A stretch of DNA of 10,248 nucleotides, taken from positions 1 to 10,248 of the forward strand of contig CBFDBT010000094.1 of the NCBI GenBank assembly GCA_965603115.1, read 5' to 3'. The position numbers and the translations under genes are program-made. The DNA is from CBFDBT01 sp965603115 (GTDB taxonomy: Bacteria; Pseudomonadota; Alphaproteobacteria; Sphingomonadales; Kordiimonadaceae). This document shows positions 1 through 6,313 of the stretch, piece after piece (positions within the stretch are counted from its first letter, which is position 1; the number at the start of each line of letters is the position of its first letter). The notes beneath the pieces were generated by a model. That model worked only from the letters and a program-made list of their open reading frames with translations. It did not search any database and was not told the DNA's origin.

Positions 1-410
1 AAAAATTCACGAAATGACATAGTATGGTCTTCATAAAGCAAAATCATAAAAAAAGCGCTTACAGCTCGCCTTTTCGGGTCGCGAACAAATTTAATAGTTG
101 TCCACCCCCCTCTATCTTCTTTAGTTAAAGACGCTCGAAAGTCATTCATTGCGTCATTAACCGACATTGATGATTGAAACGCCCGAAGAAGCTCCGCTGT
201 CCCTGTATTATTCCTGATGTCAGGATCAACTTGATAGCCAGACAATCCATGCTGTGCAAGATACCAGTTTCTAACACTCGTAGATCCTGCCTTTCCTGAG
301 AAAAAAATTGCTACTTTAATATCTGGCATAATCATGACCGTAGCATCATAAATATTCTCTATAAAATATCGCTCAATTTCGTGAGGCTTAATATCTTCGT
401 ATATATTCAT
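1..410 (-). CDS. Sulfotransferase family protein, N-terminal 136 residues (3' end outside window)
   Basis: The frame is open from an ATG at 410 to the window edge, giving 136 residues without a stop, so the C-terminus is missing. It reads as a PAPS-dependent sulfotransferase, which moves sulfate from PAPS to a hydroxyl group, here most likely on a glycan. Two signatures support this: a 5'-phosphosulfate-binding loop (residues 36-47, FFSGKAGSTSVR, after the strand KVAI) and a 3'-phosphate-binding segment (residues 107-120, KFVRDPKRRAVSAF). No signal peptide or membrane segment is visible, so it looks cytoplasmic. The start is set by an in-frame TAA three codons upstream, which leaves ATG 410 as the first possible start. 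Its ribosome site is weak. It follows the second FkbM gene by 41 nt and probably belongs to the same operon. The acceptor cannot be told from sequence; a sugar made by this cluster is an inference. Confidence 0.8.
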   Translation of the reverse strand, partial: MNIYEDIKPHEIERYFIENIYDATVMIMPDIKVAIFFSGKAGSTSVRNWYLAQHGLSGYQVDPDIRNNTGTAELLRAFQSSMSVNDAMNDFRASLTKEDRGGWTTIKFVRDPKRRAVSAFFMILLYEDHTMSFREF

Positions 411-451
411 ATTAGTTTACTTTTCATTCGCCATAATTCATGTTTAAAAAA

Positions 452-1474
452 CTATTTTTCTACTTTCGGCACAAAACCACAATTCATGGTATTGTAGTCA
501 TATTTTTCATAAAATTGTTGGCGAGACATCCCTTTATGGAATCCGGGCAATGCTCTATCAGTAATATCCGGCACTGAAATAGTATCATACAATTCATCTA
601 ATAATGCCAATTCCTTGTCCCAATCCTTAGTTGTCTTAAACATGCCTGTTGGCATCTCTAAATATAAAACTGGTTTATACTTCTTGATTGGTTCCCTAGC
701 CCCTTTCAAGACAGTACTTTCAGCCCCTTCAACATCAACTTTAATAAAAGATGGTTTAATGTTTTTCTCTTGACAAAACTCATCGATGGATATGATAGGC
801 ACACTATGACTTTCACCAAAATTGATAGTGGTTAAGGCATAGCTATCAACCTGAGTATCATTGACAATTGTAGAGTTATAATGCTCTTGACCATGGTTCG
901 CAAATGTACGCAACTGAATTTCACCAGTGAAACTTCCGACCGCTGATTTTATTAAATGCACATCAGGCCTGCCGGCTGAGAATTTGAACAAAGCACCTTC
1001 TGAGTGCAGCTTTTCAAGTGGCTCAAAAGCATATACAGCTTCCGCTTTGTCAGCAATTACACCTGTATTTATACCCCAATTAGCACCCACATCTAAGCAT
1101 ACTCCTTCAGGCTGATAGCTATTTACAAACCACATGAAACCAGCCAATTCATTACTCGTAATTACAATCGGCAACAACTCACCATGCAGCAAGGTCGCTT
1201 TTGTTGAATTTTCCAAAGCTCGTATCTCATCGCCGTGGAAAACAATCACAACATCTTTGTCCGTCAAAATCGTAGATGCGTCCGCAATCTCATAAAAAGG
1301 AATACCTAAAGTAGTTCCACATGGCGTTTTGTTTTCACCAAATGCACCACCTATTGACCAAGGCTTCTCGAGGTATAATTTATGAATAATTTCCCATGAA
1401 ACAGGGTGTGACATACATACGAAAACACGTTCGTATTTATCTAATTCGCGATAATTTAGAAAGTGTGGCAGCAT
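452..1474 (-). CDS. FkbM family SAM-dependent methyltransferase with extra N-terminal domain (second of a tandem pair)
   Basis: This 340-residue protein has a C-terminal FkbM-type methyltransferase domain from about residue 110 on. Motif I is LDVGANWG (127-134), followed by an acidic YAFEPL (148-153) and the family hallmark FIKVDVEGAE (243-252). FkbM proteins are typically sugar or polyketide O-methyltransferases. The first ~105 residues form a separate alpha/beta-looking domain that a minimal FkbM protein does not need; its role is unknown. The start is assigned to ATG 1474. It has AGAGGA seven bases upstream and gives MLPHFLNYREL, which aligns with the paralogue just upstream. An in-frame ATG at 1492 has only an AT-rich leader with no ribosome site. 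The gene follows its paralogue by 24 nt. Substrate is unknown; O-methylation of the cluster's sugar or glycan is inferred. Confidence 0.87.
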   Translation of the reverse strand: MLPHFLNYRELDKYERVFVCMSHPVSWEIIHKLYLEKPWSIGGAFGENKTPCGTTLGIPFYEIADASTILTDKDVVIVFHGDEIRALENSTKATLLHGELLPIVITSNELAGFMWFVNSYQPEGVCLDVGANWGINTGVIADKAEAVYAFEPLEKLHSEGALFKFSAGRPDVHLIKSAVGSFTGEIQLRTFANHGQEHYNSTIVNDTQVDSYALTTINFGESHSVPIISIDEFCQEKNIKPSFIKVDVEGAESTVLKGAREPIKKYKPVLYLEMPTGMFKTTKDWDKELALLDELYDTISVPDITDRALPGFHKGMSRQQFYEKYDYNTMNCGFVPKVEK

Positions 1475-1481
1475 ATTCTCA

Positions 1482-1487
1482 TCCTCT
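1482..1487 (-). promoter_or_regulatory. Ribosome binding site deciding the start at 1474
   Basis: The minus strand reads AGAGGA here, seven bases before ATG 1474. It lies inside the extended frame that would begin at ATG 1492, which has no such site. Together with alignment to the upstream paralogue, it favours the shorter 340-residue protein. Confidence 0.65.
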
Positions 1488-1498
1488 AACATTTATTA

Positions 1499-2557
1499 TT
1501 AATTTTTTGGAATAAACCCACAATTAAGGGGGTGATATCCATAGCGATCAAGAAACTCAGACACTGGCATTGCAGTATGAAAATCAGCTAAATTCCTGCG
1601 GTCAATACTAGGCACAGAAATTGTGTCATAAATATCTGCAAGAAACGCCATTTCTTCATCCCAACCATCTCCCTTATGAAAGCAGCCTCCCGGCATTTCC
1701 AATAGTAGGATGGGTTTATATTTTTCGATTGTTTTTCTGGCACCTTTAATAACTTTATTTTCAGCACCCTCAACATCTACTTTTATAAAGCTTGGCTTTA
1801 CAGTATTCGCCGAGCAAAAATCATCAATTGTCACAATAGGAACAGTTTGATATTCTCCAAAGAGAACAGAGCTCACAGCCCCGTCAAGTACCTGATCATT
1901 AGCAACTATTGATGAATTATAATGCTCTTCACCCTCGCCACCGAAAGATCGCAATTGAACTTCGCCTGTGTAATCACCAACCGCTGACTGGATTATGTGA
2001 ATGTTTGGGTTGCCTGAGGAAAACTTATATAACGCCCCTTCATTATGGAATCTTTGAAGTGGCTCAAAGGCATATATTTCATCAGCTTTATCTGCAATAA
2101 TACCTGTATTCACGCCCCAATTAGCCCCAACGTCCAAACAGCAACCTTCTGGCTGATAGTGGTTCACAAACCATATAAATCCAGCAAGCTCTGGACTCGC
2201 TAAAACGGCTGGCCACATGCCACCATTCATGAGCTTTGCGCCACTTATATTTTGCAAGGCTTTTGTATCTTCAATATCAAAAACAATCACAGCATCCTTT
2301 TCACACAGAAGTGACTCTGCATCCTCAATGTCATAAGATGGAATTCCCATTGTTGAACCGCAGGATGTCTTCTTATCTCCAAATGTACCACCTATTATCC
2401 ACGGATTTTCCAAATAAAGTTTGAAAAGAATTTCTGAATAGATTGGGTGTGACGAACAGATAAATACACGCTCATAGGCCTCAAGTTCACGAAAATTCAA
2501 AAAATATGGAATCATAAGGTAATTTCCCGACAGTAGAATATCAAGCGCATCATTCAT
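1499..2557 (-). CDS. FkbM family SAM-dependent methyltransferase with extra N-terminal domain (first of a tandem pair)
   Basis: From ATG 2557 the protein is 352 residues. An N-terminal domain of unknown role (about 15-120) precedes an FkbM methyltransferase domain with LDVGANWG at 141-148, YAFEPL at 162-167 and FIKVDVEGAE at 257-266. It is closely related to the next gene: over an 81-residue core I count 58 identities by hand. Both end in a similar NCGF(I/V)PK tail. The start is uncertain. ATG 2557 overlaps the upstream methyltransferase stop by 8 nt and has GGAG four bases away, which suits translational coupling. ATG 2515 gives MIPYFLNFREL, which matches the paralogue's start, but its ribosome site is poorer. 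The open frame reaches back to 2626, but those starts lie well inside the upstream gene. Probable role: O-methylation of a sugar; the acceptor is unknown. Confidence 0.87.
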   Translation of the reverse strand: MNDALDILLSGNYLMIPYFLNFRELEAYERVFICSSHPIYSEILFKLYLENPWIIGGTFGDKKTSCGSTMGIPSYDIEDAESLLCEKDAVIVFDIEDTKALQNISGAKLMNGGMWPAVLASPELAGFIWFVNHYQPEGCCLDVGANWGVNTGIIADKADEIYAFEPLQRFHNEGALYKFSSGNPNIHIIQSAVGDYTGEVQLRSFGGEGEEHYNSSIVANDQVLDGAVSSVLFGEYQTVPIVTIDDFCSANTVKPSFIKVDVEGAENKVIKGARKTIEKYKPILLLEMPGGCFHKGDGWDEEMAFLADIYDTISVPSIDRRNLADFHTAMPVSEFLDRYGYHPLNCGFIPKN

Positions 2558-3215
2558 CAAACTCCAATATCGTCCAGAAATAATCACCTTCATAGCCAGC
2601 CTCAGAAAATAGTTCCTGCCACTCATCAGGCTTTAGATAAGTCTTGGCTGTTAGCATCCAGGCTTCAAAGAGTTCCTTTTCGGCGTCATTTCTATATGCG
2701 TCCACCTGTACAAAGCAATTCTCGGGCCACTTACACACTCTGTTCATTTCTTTTAATGCCCTAATACATTGATCTTGCTCAAGATTGTGAATTACATTTA
2801 TTGAAAAAACTGCATCAAAGCTATCATCCTCAAAAGGGAGTTCCGTAGCATTTGCGACTTGAAGAAATTCTTTAGCATCTGGTTCTGCGTGAGATATTGC
2901 GTATTTAGAGATATCTATACCAAAGGCTTGCGCCCCCACCTGCTCGCGTAAATCATGCACAAAAAAACCTTTAGCGCACCCTATATCAAGGACTTTACTG
3001 TCTAACTTTAAACCATATCGTTCAGCTGCGCGTCGTGCCACTTCTTGCCAGCGTCCGTCATAGCTATAGCCACCGTATCCCTGTTCGCGAGGCCCATCAA
3101 AATACGCCTCACCAAACTGGCAAGATACGCGTCTATTCGTCTCTTTATCCTTCAACCGCGCTGAAACATCTCTTTTGACACTTTGATCTGCCTGAAGAAG
3201 ATTAAACTCAGACAT
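2550..3215 (-). CDS. Class I SAM-dependent methyltransferase
   Basis: This is a 221-residue Rossmann-fold methyltransferase. Motif I is VLDIGCAKG (75-83), followed by an acidic GIDIS (99-103) for the ribose hydroxyls. ATELPFEDDSFDAVFSINVI (123-142) covers motifs II and III in the usual Methyltransf_11/25 layout. The leader at about 34-57 is distinctive, with FGEAYFDG, GYGGYSYDGRW and many aromatics; it could cap the active site or hold the substrate. No membrane segment is visible. ATG 3215 lies only 3 nt after the stop of the upstream SDR, and its ribosome site is weak, so translation is probably coupled. The stop overlaps the start of the first FkbM gene. The substrate is not evident. O- or N-methylation of a nucleotide sugar is inferred from context. 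Confidence 0.85.
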   Translation of the reverse strand: MSEFNLLQADQSVKRDVSARLKDKETNRRVSCQFGEAYFDGPREQGYGGYSYDGRWQEVARRAAERYGLKLDSKVLDIGCAKGFFVHDLREQVGAQAFGIDISKYAISHAEPDAKEFLQVANATELPFEDDSFDAVFSINVIHNLEQDQCIRALKEMNRVCKWPENCFVQVDAYRNDAEKELFEAWMLTAKTYLKPDEWQELFSEAGYEGDYFWTILEFDE

Positions 3216-3218
3216 AGT

Positions 3219-4094
3219 TTAAATCTCTGCCGCGTGAGCACGCTTTATGCCTTCTTCAAGTTGCGTAAATTGAAACCCCGGGAAAGCCTTATGAATAGCA
3301 GTAACATCAAAACTCCTATGGGTCACAGGCATACCACGAGGTGAAGGACACACTTCGACTGCACCATCAAATTGGGCCGCGACAAGGCTGGCAAGTGCCC
3401 CAAAATCAATTGAACGTCCCGTTGCAACATTGAGAATGCCCTTACTTTTGTGCTTAAGAACTAAATTTGTAAGCGCAACAACATCATCAATATATATATG
3501 ATCTCTTGTTTCTTCTCCTTCGCCGCCGATCCCGATTTTACCATCTGCAGCTGCGACACGACGAAAACGGTTCGGTCCATAGGAATTATGCGTATCCCCT
3601 GCGCCGAATATTAAAGTTGGCCGCAAGATACAAGCTGGACTTTTGACGCTATCTAGAAGCATCAATTCACGACTACGATGCATAATACCGTATAGGTCGG
3701 GCGCAGCAGCAGCACTCCCTTCACTAATAGGGCTATCACCAAGTGGATATACGGCGTCAGAACTAAAGTAAACAACATGAGCGCAAGCCTTTTCAACGAG
3801 AGCTAAGCAAATATTCTCCATCATCTTGATATTACGTGCAAATGTACCGACACCACGGCCCTTGTCCGGCGTAAGCGCAGAAAGAATGACCAGAGAATCC
3901 TCTGGCTTAAGCACAGCGAGGAGCTTTTCAGAAGCATCATCAGCACATAAATCAATATCTTTCGATGCTAGTGCAAGCACCTCAACACCCTCTTGCTTCA
4001 AGCGCATTGCTAAATTCTGGCCGACAAAACCACTGGCACCAACCAAGACAACTCTTGTTGGACTTACAGGCTTACTATTTTCATGTTCAATCAT
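3219..4094 (-). CDS. NAD(P)-dependent extended SDR, sugar epimerase/reductase-like, with YxxxH active site
   Basis: This is a 291-residue extended SDR. The dinucleotide-binding loop is GASGFVG (19-25), after the strand RVVLV. A conserved YFSSDAVY (109-116) supplies the usual Ser region, and the C-terminal half has the RPTLIFGAGD, RDHIYIDDV and NVATG segments seen in nucleotide-sugar epimerases and dTDP-4-dehydrorhamnose reductases. The catalytic Tyr is Y135, but the position four on, normally Lys, is H139 (YGIMH). The rest of the fold looks intact, so this is probably a variant subfamily and not a decayed gene. ATG 4094 has AAGGA seven bases upstream, and 15 nt separate it from the UGDH-like gene. 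It likely reduces or epimerises a keto-sugar nucleotide; the exact reaction is unknown. Confidence 0.85.
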   Translation of the reverse strand: MIEHENSKPVSPTRVVLVGASGFVGQNLAMRLKQEGVEVLALASKDIDLCADDASEKLLAVLKPEDSLVILSALTPDKGRGVGTFARNIKMMENICLALVEKACAHVVYFSSDAVYPLGDSPISEGSAAAAPDLYGIMHRSRELMLLDSVKSPACILRPTLIFGAGDTHNSYGPNRFRRVAAADGKIGIGGEGEETRDHIYIDDVVALTNLVLKHKSKGILNVATGRSIDFGALASLVAAQFDGAVEVCPSPRGMPVTHRSFDVTAIHKAFPGFQFTQLEEGIKRAHAAEI

Positions 4095-4109
4095 ATATAA
4101 TTCCTTAAA

Positions 4110-5378
4110 TTATTCACCAAGTGACAGTATTTTCAGTCCTGCGGCTTTGCTTTCAGCCTTATCAAGTAACTTATAAGGGTCAATAACGATATTTCCCTGC
4201 ATTCTTTTAGCTATAGCACTAGCAGATATTGCATTAAACTCTGACCATGGTGTCATAATCGCGAGAACATCCGCGCCATTACAGGCTGAGAGAGCATCTT
4301 TTGCCTCCTCAATATCACGGTAATCAATAACCGAGGCCTCCACAGCAGGGTCATAAACTGTTATGTCATAAGGGCTAAGGTATTTGATGAACTCGAGAGA
4401 TGAAGAGTTTTTCACTGAATGAGTATCTTGTTTGTAAGCAAGACCCCAAACCGCAATTTTAGGACTCTCAATCTTAGTTAAAATTTCGTTATATAAGATA
4501 TTTAGAGTCCAGCTTTTACGATAGGTACTATTTTTAACCCAGGCCTGAACAACACCACTATCGGTTCCATTGCTACTGGCTAATTTAATAACTGTAGCTA
4601 AATCTCTCTCAAGATTTCCGCCAGATAAACCGAGCCCGGGAGATAAATAAGCGTGCGGGCCAATACGTTTATCAAGCTTAAGAGCTGGGACAATTTCAGA
4701 CCAATCAGCCCCAATTTTCTCACAAAGTTCCGCAAGCGTATTAGCAACACTCACCGAAGCAACCAAGCAGCAGTTTATTGAAATTTTTGTGAGCTCAGCA
4801 CTTTCATAGCGCATGAGCAGAATTGGACACTCAAATATGTGTAAATACTCATCAAACTTAGCATGTATTTTCTGCAATGGGTCCAAACAGCCTAAAATAA
4901 TTCTTTCAGGATAGAGCGCCCTTTCTATTGCTTGGCCAAATATGAGAGTTTCAACCTGATAATAAATATCTCGCTTAGTACTTTCATTAATACCTCGCGT
5001 AAAACCTGGTGGCACCTGACTTAGAATTATTAAAGGGATAGCTTTTAGAACTTTTTCATCAATTTGTAGGGTTAAAGTCATCAGGTCAGATAAATCACTA
5101 TTTGCATTATCATCTGTTGGAACATCAGGTGCAACATACATGAAATCACATTCATCTAACATACTAATATCACTTGTAAATGTAAGGCGACTAGCGTTTT
5201 CTTTCATCATGCTTTTAAGATTTGGTTCATTAATAGCAGTGTCCCCGCAACACAGTGAGCTGATTAAATTTTTATCGTTATCAAAGCATATAACATCAAC
5301 ACCTCGTTTTGCTGAAGCTACAGCTGAATTAAGACCGAGGTGGGTCATTCCGATAAAACCTACCTTTGGTAAAGTCAT
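4110..5378 (-). CDS. UDP-glucose/GDP-mannose dehydrogenase family protein lacking the catalytic cysteine
   Basis: This 422-residue protein has the full three-domain layout: N-terminal NAD domain (1-~190), central dimerisation/substrate region (~190-285) and C-terminal UDP-binding domain (~305-415). Family landmarks are YPERIILG (156-163), AELTK with the conserved Lys (194-198) and Asn202, and GLAYKQDTHSVK (312-323). The active-site segment, usually PGxGxGGxCxPKD, reads PGLGLSGGNLERD (247-259), so the nucleophilic Cys is Asn255 while the Asp is kept. The STVP motif reads SQVP (120-123), and the GxGxxG loop is GMTHLG (10-15). Normal members oxidise C6 twice to a uronate; without the Cys the second step is unlikely. 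The protein may stop at an aldehyde or do something else. ATG 5378 overlaps the upstream stop by 4 nt and has GAGGGG at 5387-5392. Confidence 0.87.
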   Translation of the reverse strand: MTLPKVGFIGMTHLGLNSAVASAKRGVDVICFDNDKNLISSLCCGDTAINEPNLKSMMKENASRLTFTSDISMLDECDFMYVAPDVPTDDNANSDLSDLMTLTLQIDEKVLKAIPLIILSQVPPGFTRGINESTKRDIYYQVETLIFGQAIERALYPERIILGCLDPLQKIHAKFDEYLHIFECPILLMRYESAELTKISINCCLVASVSVANTLAELCEKIGADWSEIVPALKLDKRIGPHAYLSPGLGLSGGNLERDLATVIKLASSNGTDSGVVQAWVKNSTYRKSWTLNILYNEILTKIESPKIAVWGLAYKQDTHSVKNSSSLEFIKYLSPYDITVYDPAVEASVIDYRDIEEAKDALSACNGADVLAIMTPWSEFNAISASAIAKRMQGNIVIDPYKLLDKAESKAAGLKILSLGE

Positions 5379-6301
5379 AATTTTATCCCCTCGACAATAT
5401 CCTGTGTCAATTGCTGCAAAACACTATTTATCCAAATGTCATTTTCTAAATTTCCACGGCCAGTTTTACAAAGCCCCTTAAAGTGTTCATATTCTAGTGC
5501 CCAAGTAGGGTCATCCTGCTCCAAGGTTTCTTTTTCTTCTTGAGGTCGTCCGCTAGGTAATATCCTTTTCCTTTGGATGAAATCGCTTGGCCCCCACTTA
5601 CACAGAGACGATATATGCGCGCTCCCTTTTTCCGCTAATATATCGGCGGTAAAATGGTTTCGCCAGCTCAACAAAGTCATTTCCAACTGAATGGACATAG
5701 TGCCTTCAGATCCAATAACACAATGATCTAAAGAGTTATTTTCAAAACAATTGGCCGCAGTAATACTAAATGAAACTTCTGGCTTTCCCAGCCAAAACAA
5801 TAGTGTATCTAACAAATGAGACCCAAGGTCAGGTAACACCCCCACCCCCTGGTCGCGCCAAGCAGATTCCCTAACCAAGCGTGCCGTTCCGTTGCCATAA
5901 AACATTCTAAGGCTATAGACTTGCCCCAAAGCCCCGCTCTCTATGGCCTCTTTCATGCGTATAAAATGTGGTTCAAACCTATGATTATAGGCAGTGTAGC
6001 AACAGACAGTATTTTTTAGCGCAAGCTCGGCTAAACTCTCTATCTCACCTTCCGTAGCAGATAAAATTGGCTTTTCTACAAGAACATGTTTTTTGCTATC
6101 CAATAGATACCTAAGAATTTCGAATTTTGCATCATCTGGTGTGCAAACTAAAGCGGCATCAAAACTATCAAGAGGAACGTCACTTAAAAGTTTATAATCA
6201 GCCTCGTCATTCACAGGATCTACAACTGCAACGCATTCCTGCCCTGCAATTTCACGGCGCTTGTAACCCTGCACGCCCAAACCAAGAATGATCACCCTCA
6301 T
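5375..6301 (-). CDS. Gfo/Idh/MocA family NAD(P)-dependent oxidoreductase
   Basis: This 308-residue protein starts with a Rossmann strand and loop, MRVIILGLGVQG, and carries the family signature EKP (76-78), whose Lys77 is the usual catalytic base. YNHRF (105-109) and a DLGSHLLD stretch (158-165, with the expected Asp and His) complete the active site. The C-terminal half is the alpha/beta substrate and dimerisation domain. Members oxidise or reduce sugar hydroxyls; cluster members such as WbpB act at C3 of nucleotide sugars. The frame is open to 6331 inside the upstream gene, but ATG 6301 gives the standard N-terminus and has AGGAG seven bases upstream. It follows the kinase gene by 10 nt and overlaps the UGDH-like start by 4 nt. 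Probable role: redox step on the pathway's sugar; substrate not determined. Confidence 0.88.
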   Translation of the reverse strand: MRVIILGLGVQGYKRREIAGQECVAVVDPVNDEADYKLLSDVPLDSFDAALVCTPDDAKFEILRYLLDSKKHVLVEKPILSATEGEIESLAELALKNTVCCYTAYNHRFEPHFIRMKEAIESGALGQVYSLRMFYGNGTARLVRESAWRDQGVGVLPDLGSHLLDTLLFWLGKPEVSFSITAANCFENNSLDHCVIGSEGTMSIQLEMTLLSWRNHFTADILAEKGSAHISSLCKWGPSDFIQRKRILPSGRPQEEKETLEQDDPTWALEYEHFKGLCKTGRGNLENDIWINSVLQQLTQDIVEGIKL

Positions 6302-6308
6302 CTGATAG

Positions 6309-6313
6309 CTCCT
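6309..6313 (-). promoter_or_regulatory. Ribosome binding site deciding the start at 6301
   Basis: The minus strand reads AGGAG, with its first two bases inside the TAG stop of the kinase/nucleotidyltransferase gene, seven bases before ATG 6301. This favours the 308-residue oxidoreductase over a longer form starting at 6331 within the upstream gene. It also ties the two translations together. Confidence 0.75.

Larger units (their letters stand above)
452..2515 (-). repeat. Tandem gene duplication (two FkbM paralogues, direct orientation)
   Basis: The segments 1499-2515 and 452-1474 encode proteins that align along their whole length, from MIPYFLNFREL/MLPHFLNYREL to the NCGFIPK/NCGFVPK tails. 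They differ in length by only two residues over that span. Divergence is spread throughout, including conservative swaps at many positions, so the duplication is old and both copies have been kept as intact frames. This is a protein-level repeat, not a recent exact DNA duplication. Confidence 0.85.

Noticed and set aside
105..110. Run of six C (six G on the coding strand) in the sulfotransferase gene, a possible phase-variation tract.
   Set aside because: Six bases is short for slipped-strand switching, the frame is intact, and nothing else marks the gene as phase-variable. The A7 runs at 48-54 and 301-307 were dismissed for the same reason.
411..451. Largest intergenic gap, checked for a promoter or small gene.
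   Set aside because: It is AT-rich but shows no convincing paired -35/-10 elements, and short ATGs in it run quickly into stops. The 38-nt gap at 9883-9920 likewise holds only a ribosome site.
446..459. A/T inverted repeat (AAAAA-TAG-TTTTT on the minus strand) at the end of the second FkbM gene, resembling a terminator.
   Set aside because: The stem is only five A:T pairs with a three-base loop that includes the stop codon, too weak for an intrinsic terminator. A same-strand gene follows 41 nt later.
2558..2626. N-terminal extension of the first FkbM protein back to 2626.
   Set aside because: It would overlap the upstream methyltransferase by 77 nt, and the extra residues have no counterpart in the paralogue.
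3826..4176. 116-codon open frame on the plus strand.
   Set aside because: It lies antisense to the SDR and UGDH-like genes, both well supported by motifs. Its composition is a Ser/Ala-rich reflection of the coding strand with no recognisable domain.
5140..5481. 113-codon open frame on the plus strand.
   Set aside because: It is antisense across the junction of the UGDH-like and Gfo/Idh genes, with no motif and no ribosome site of note.
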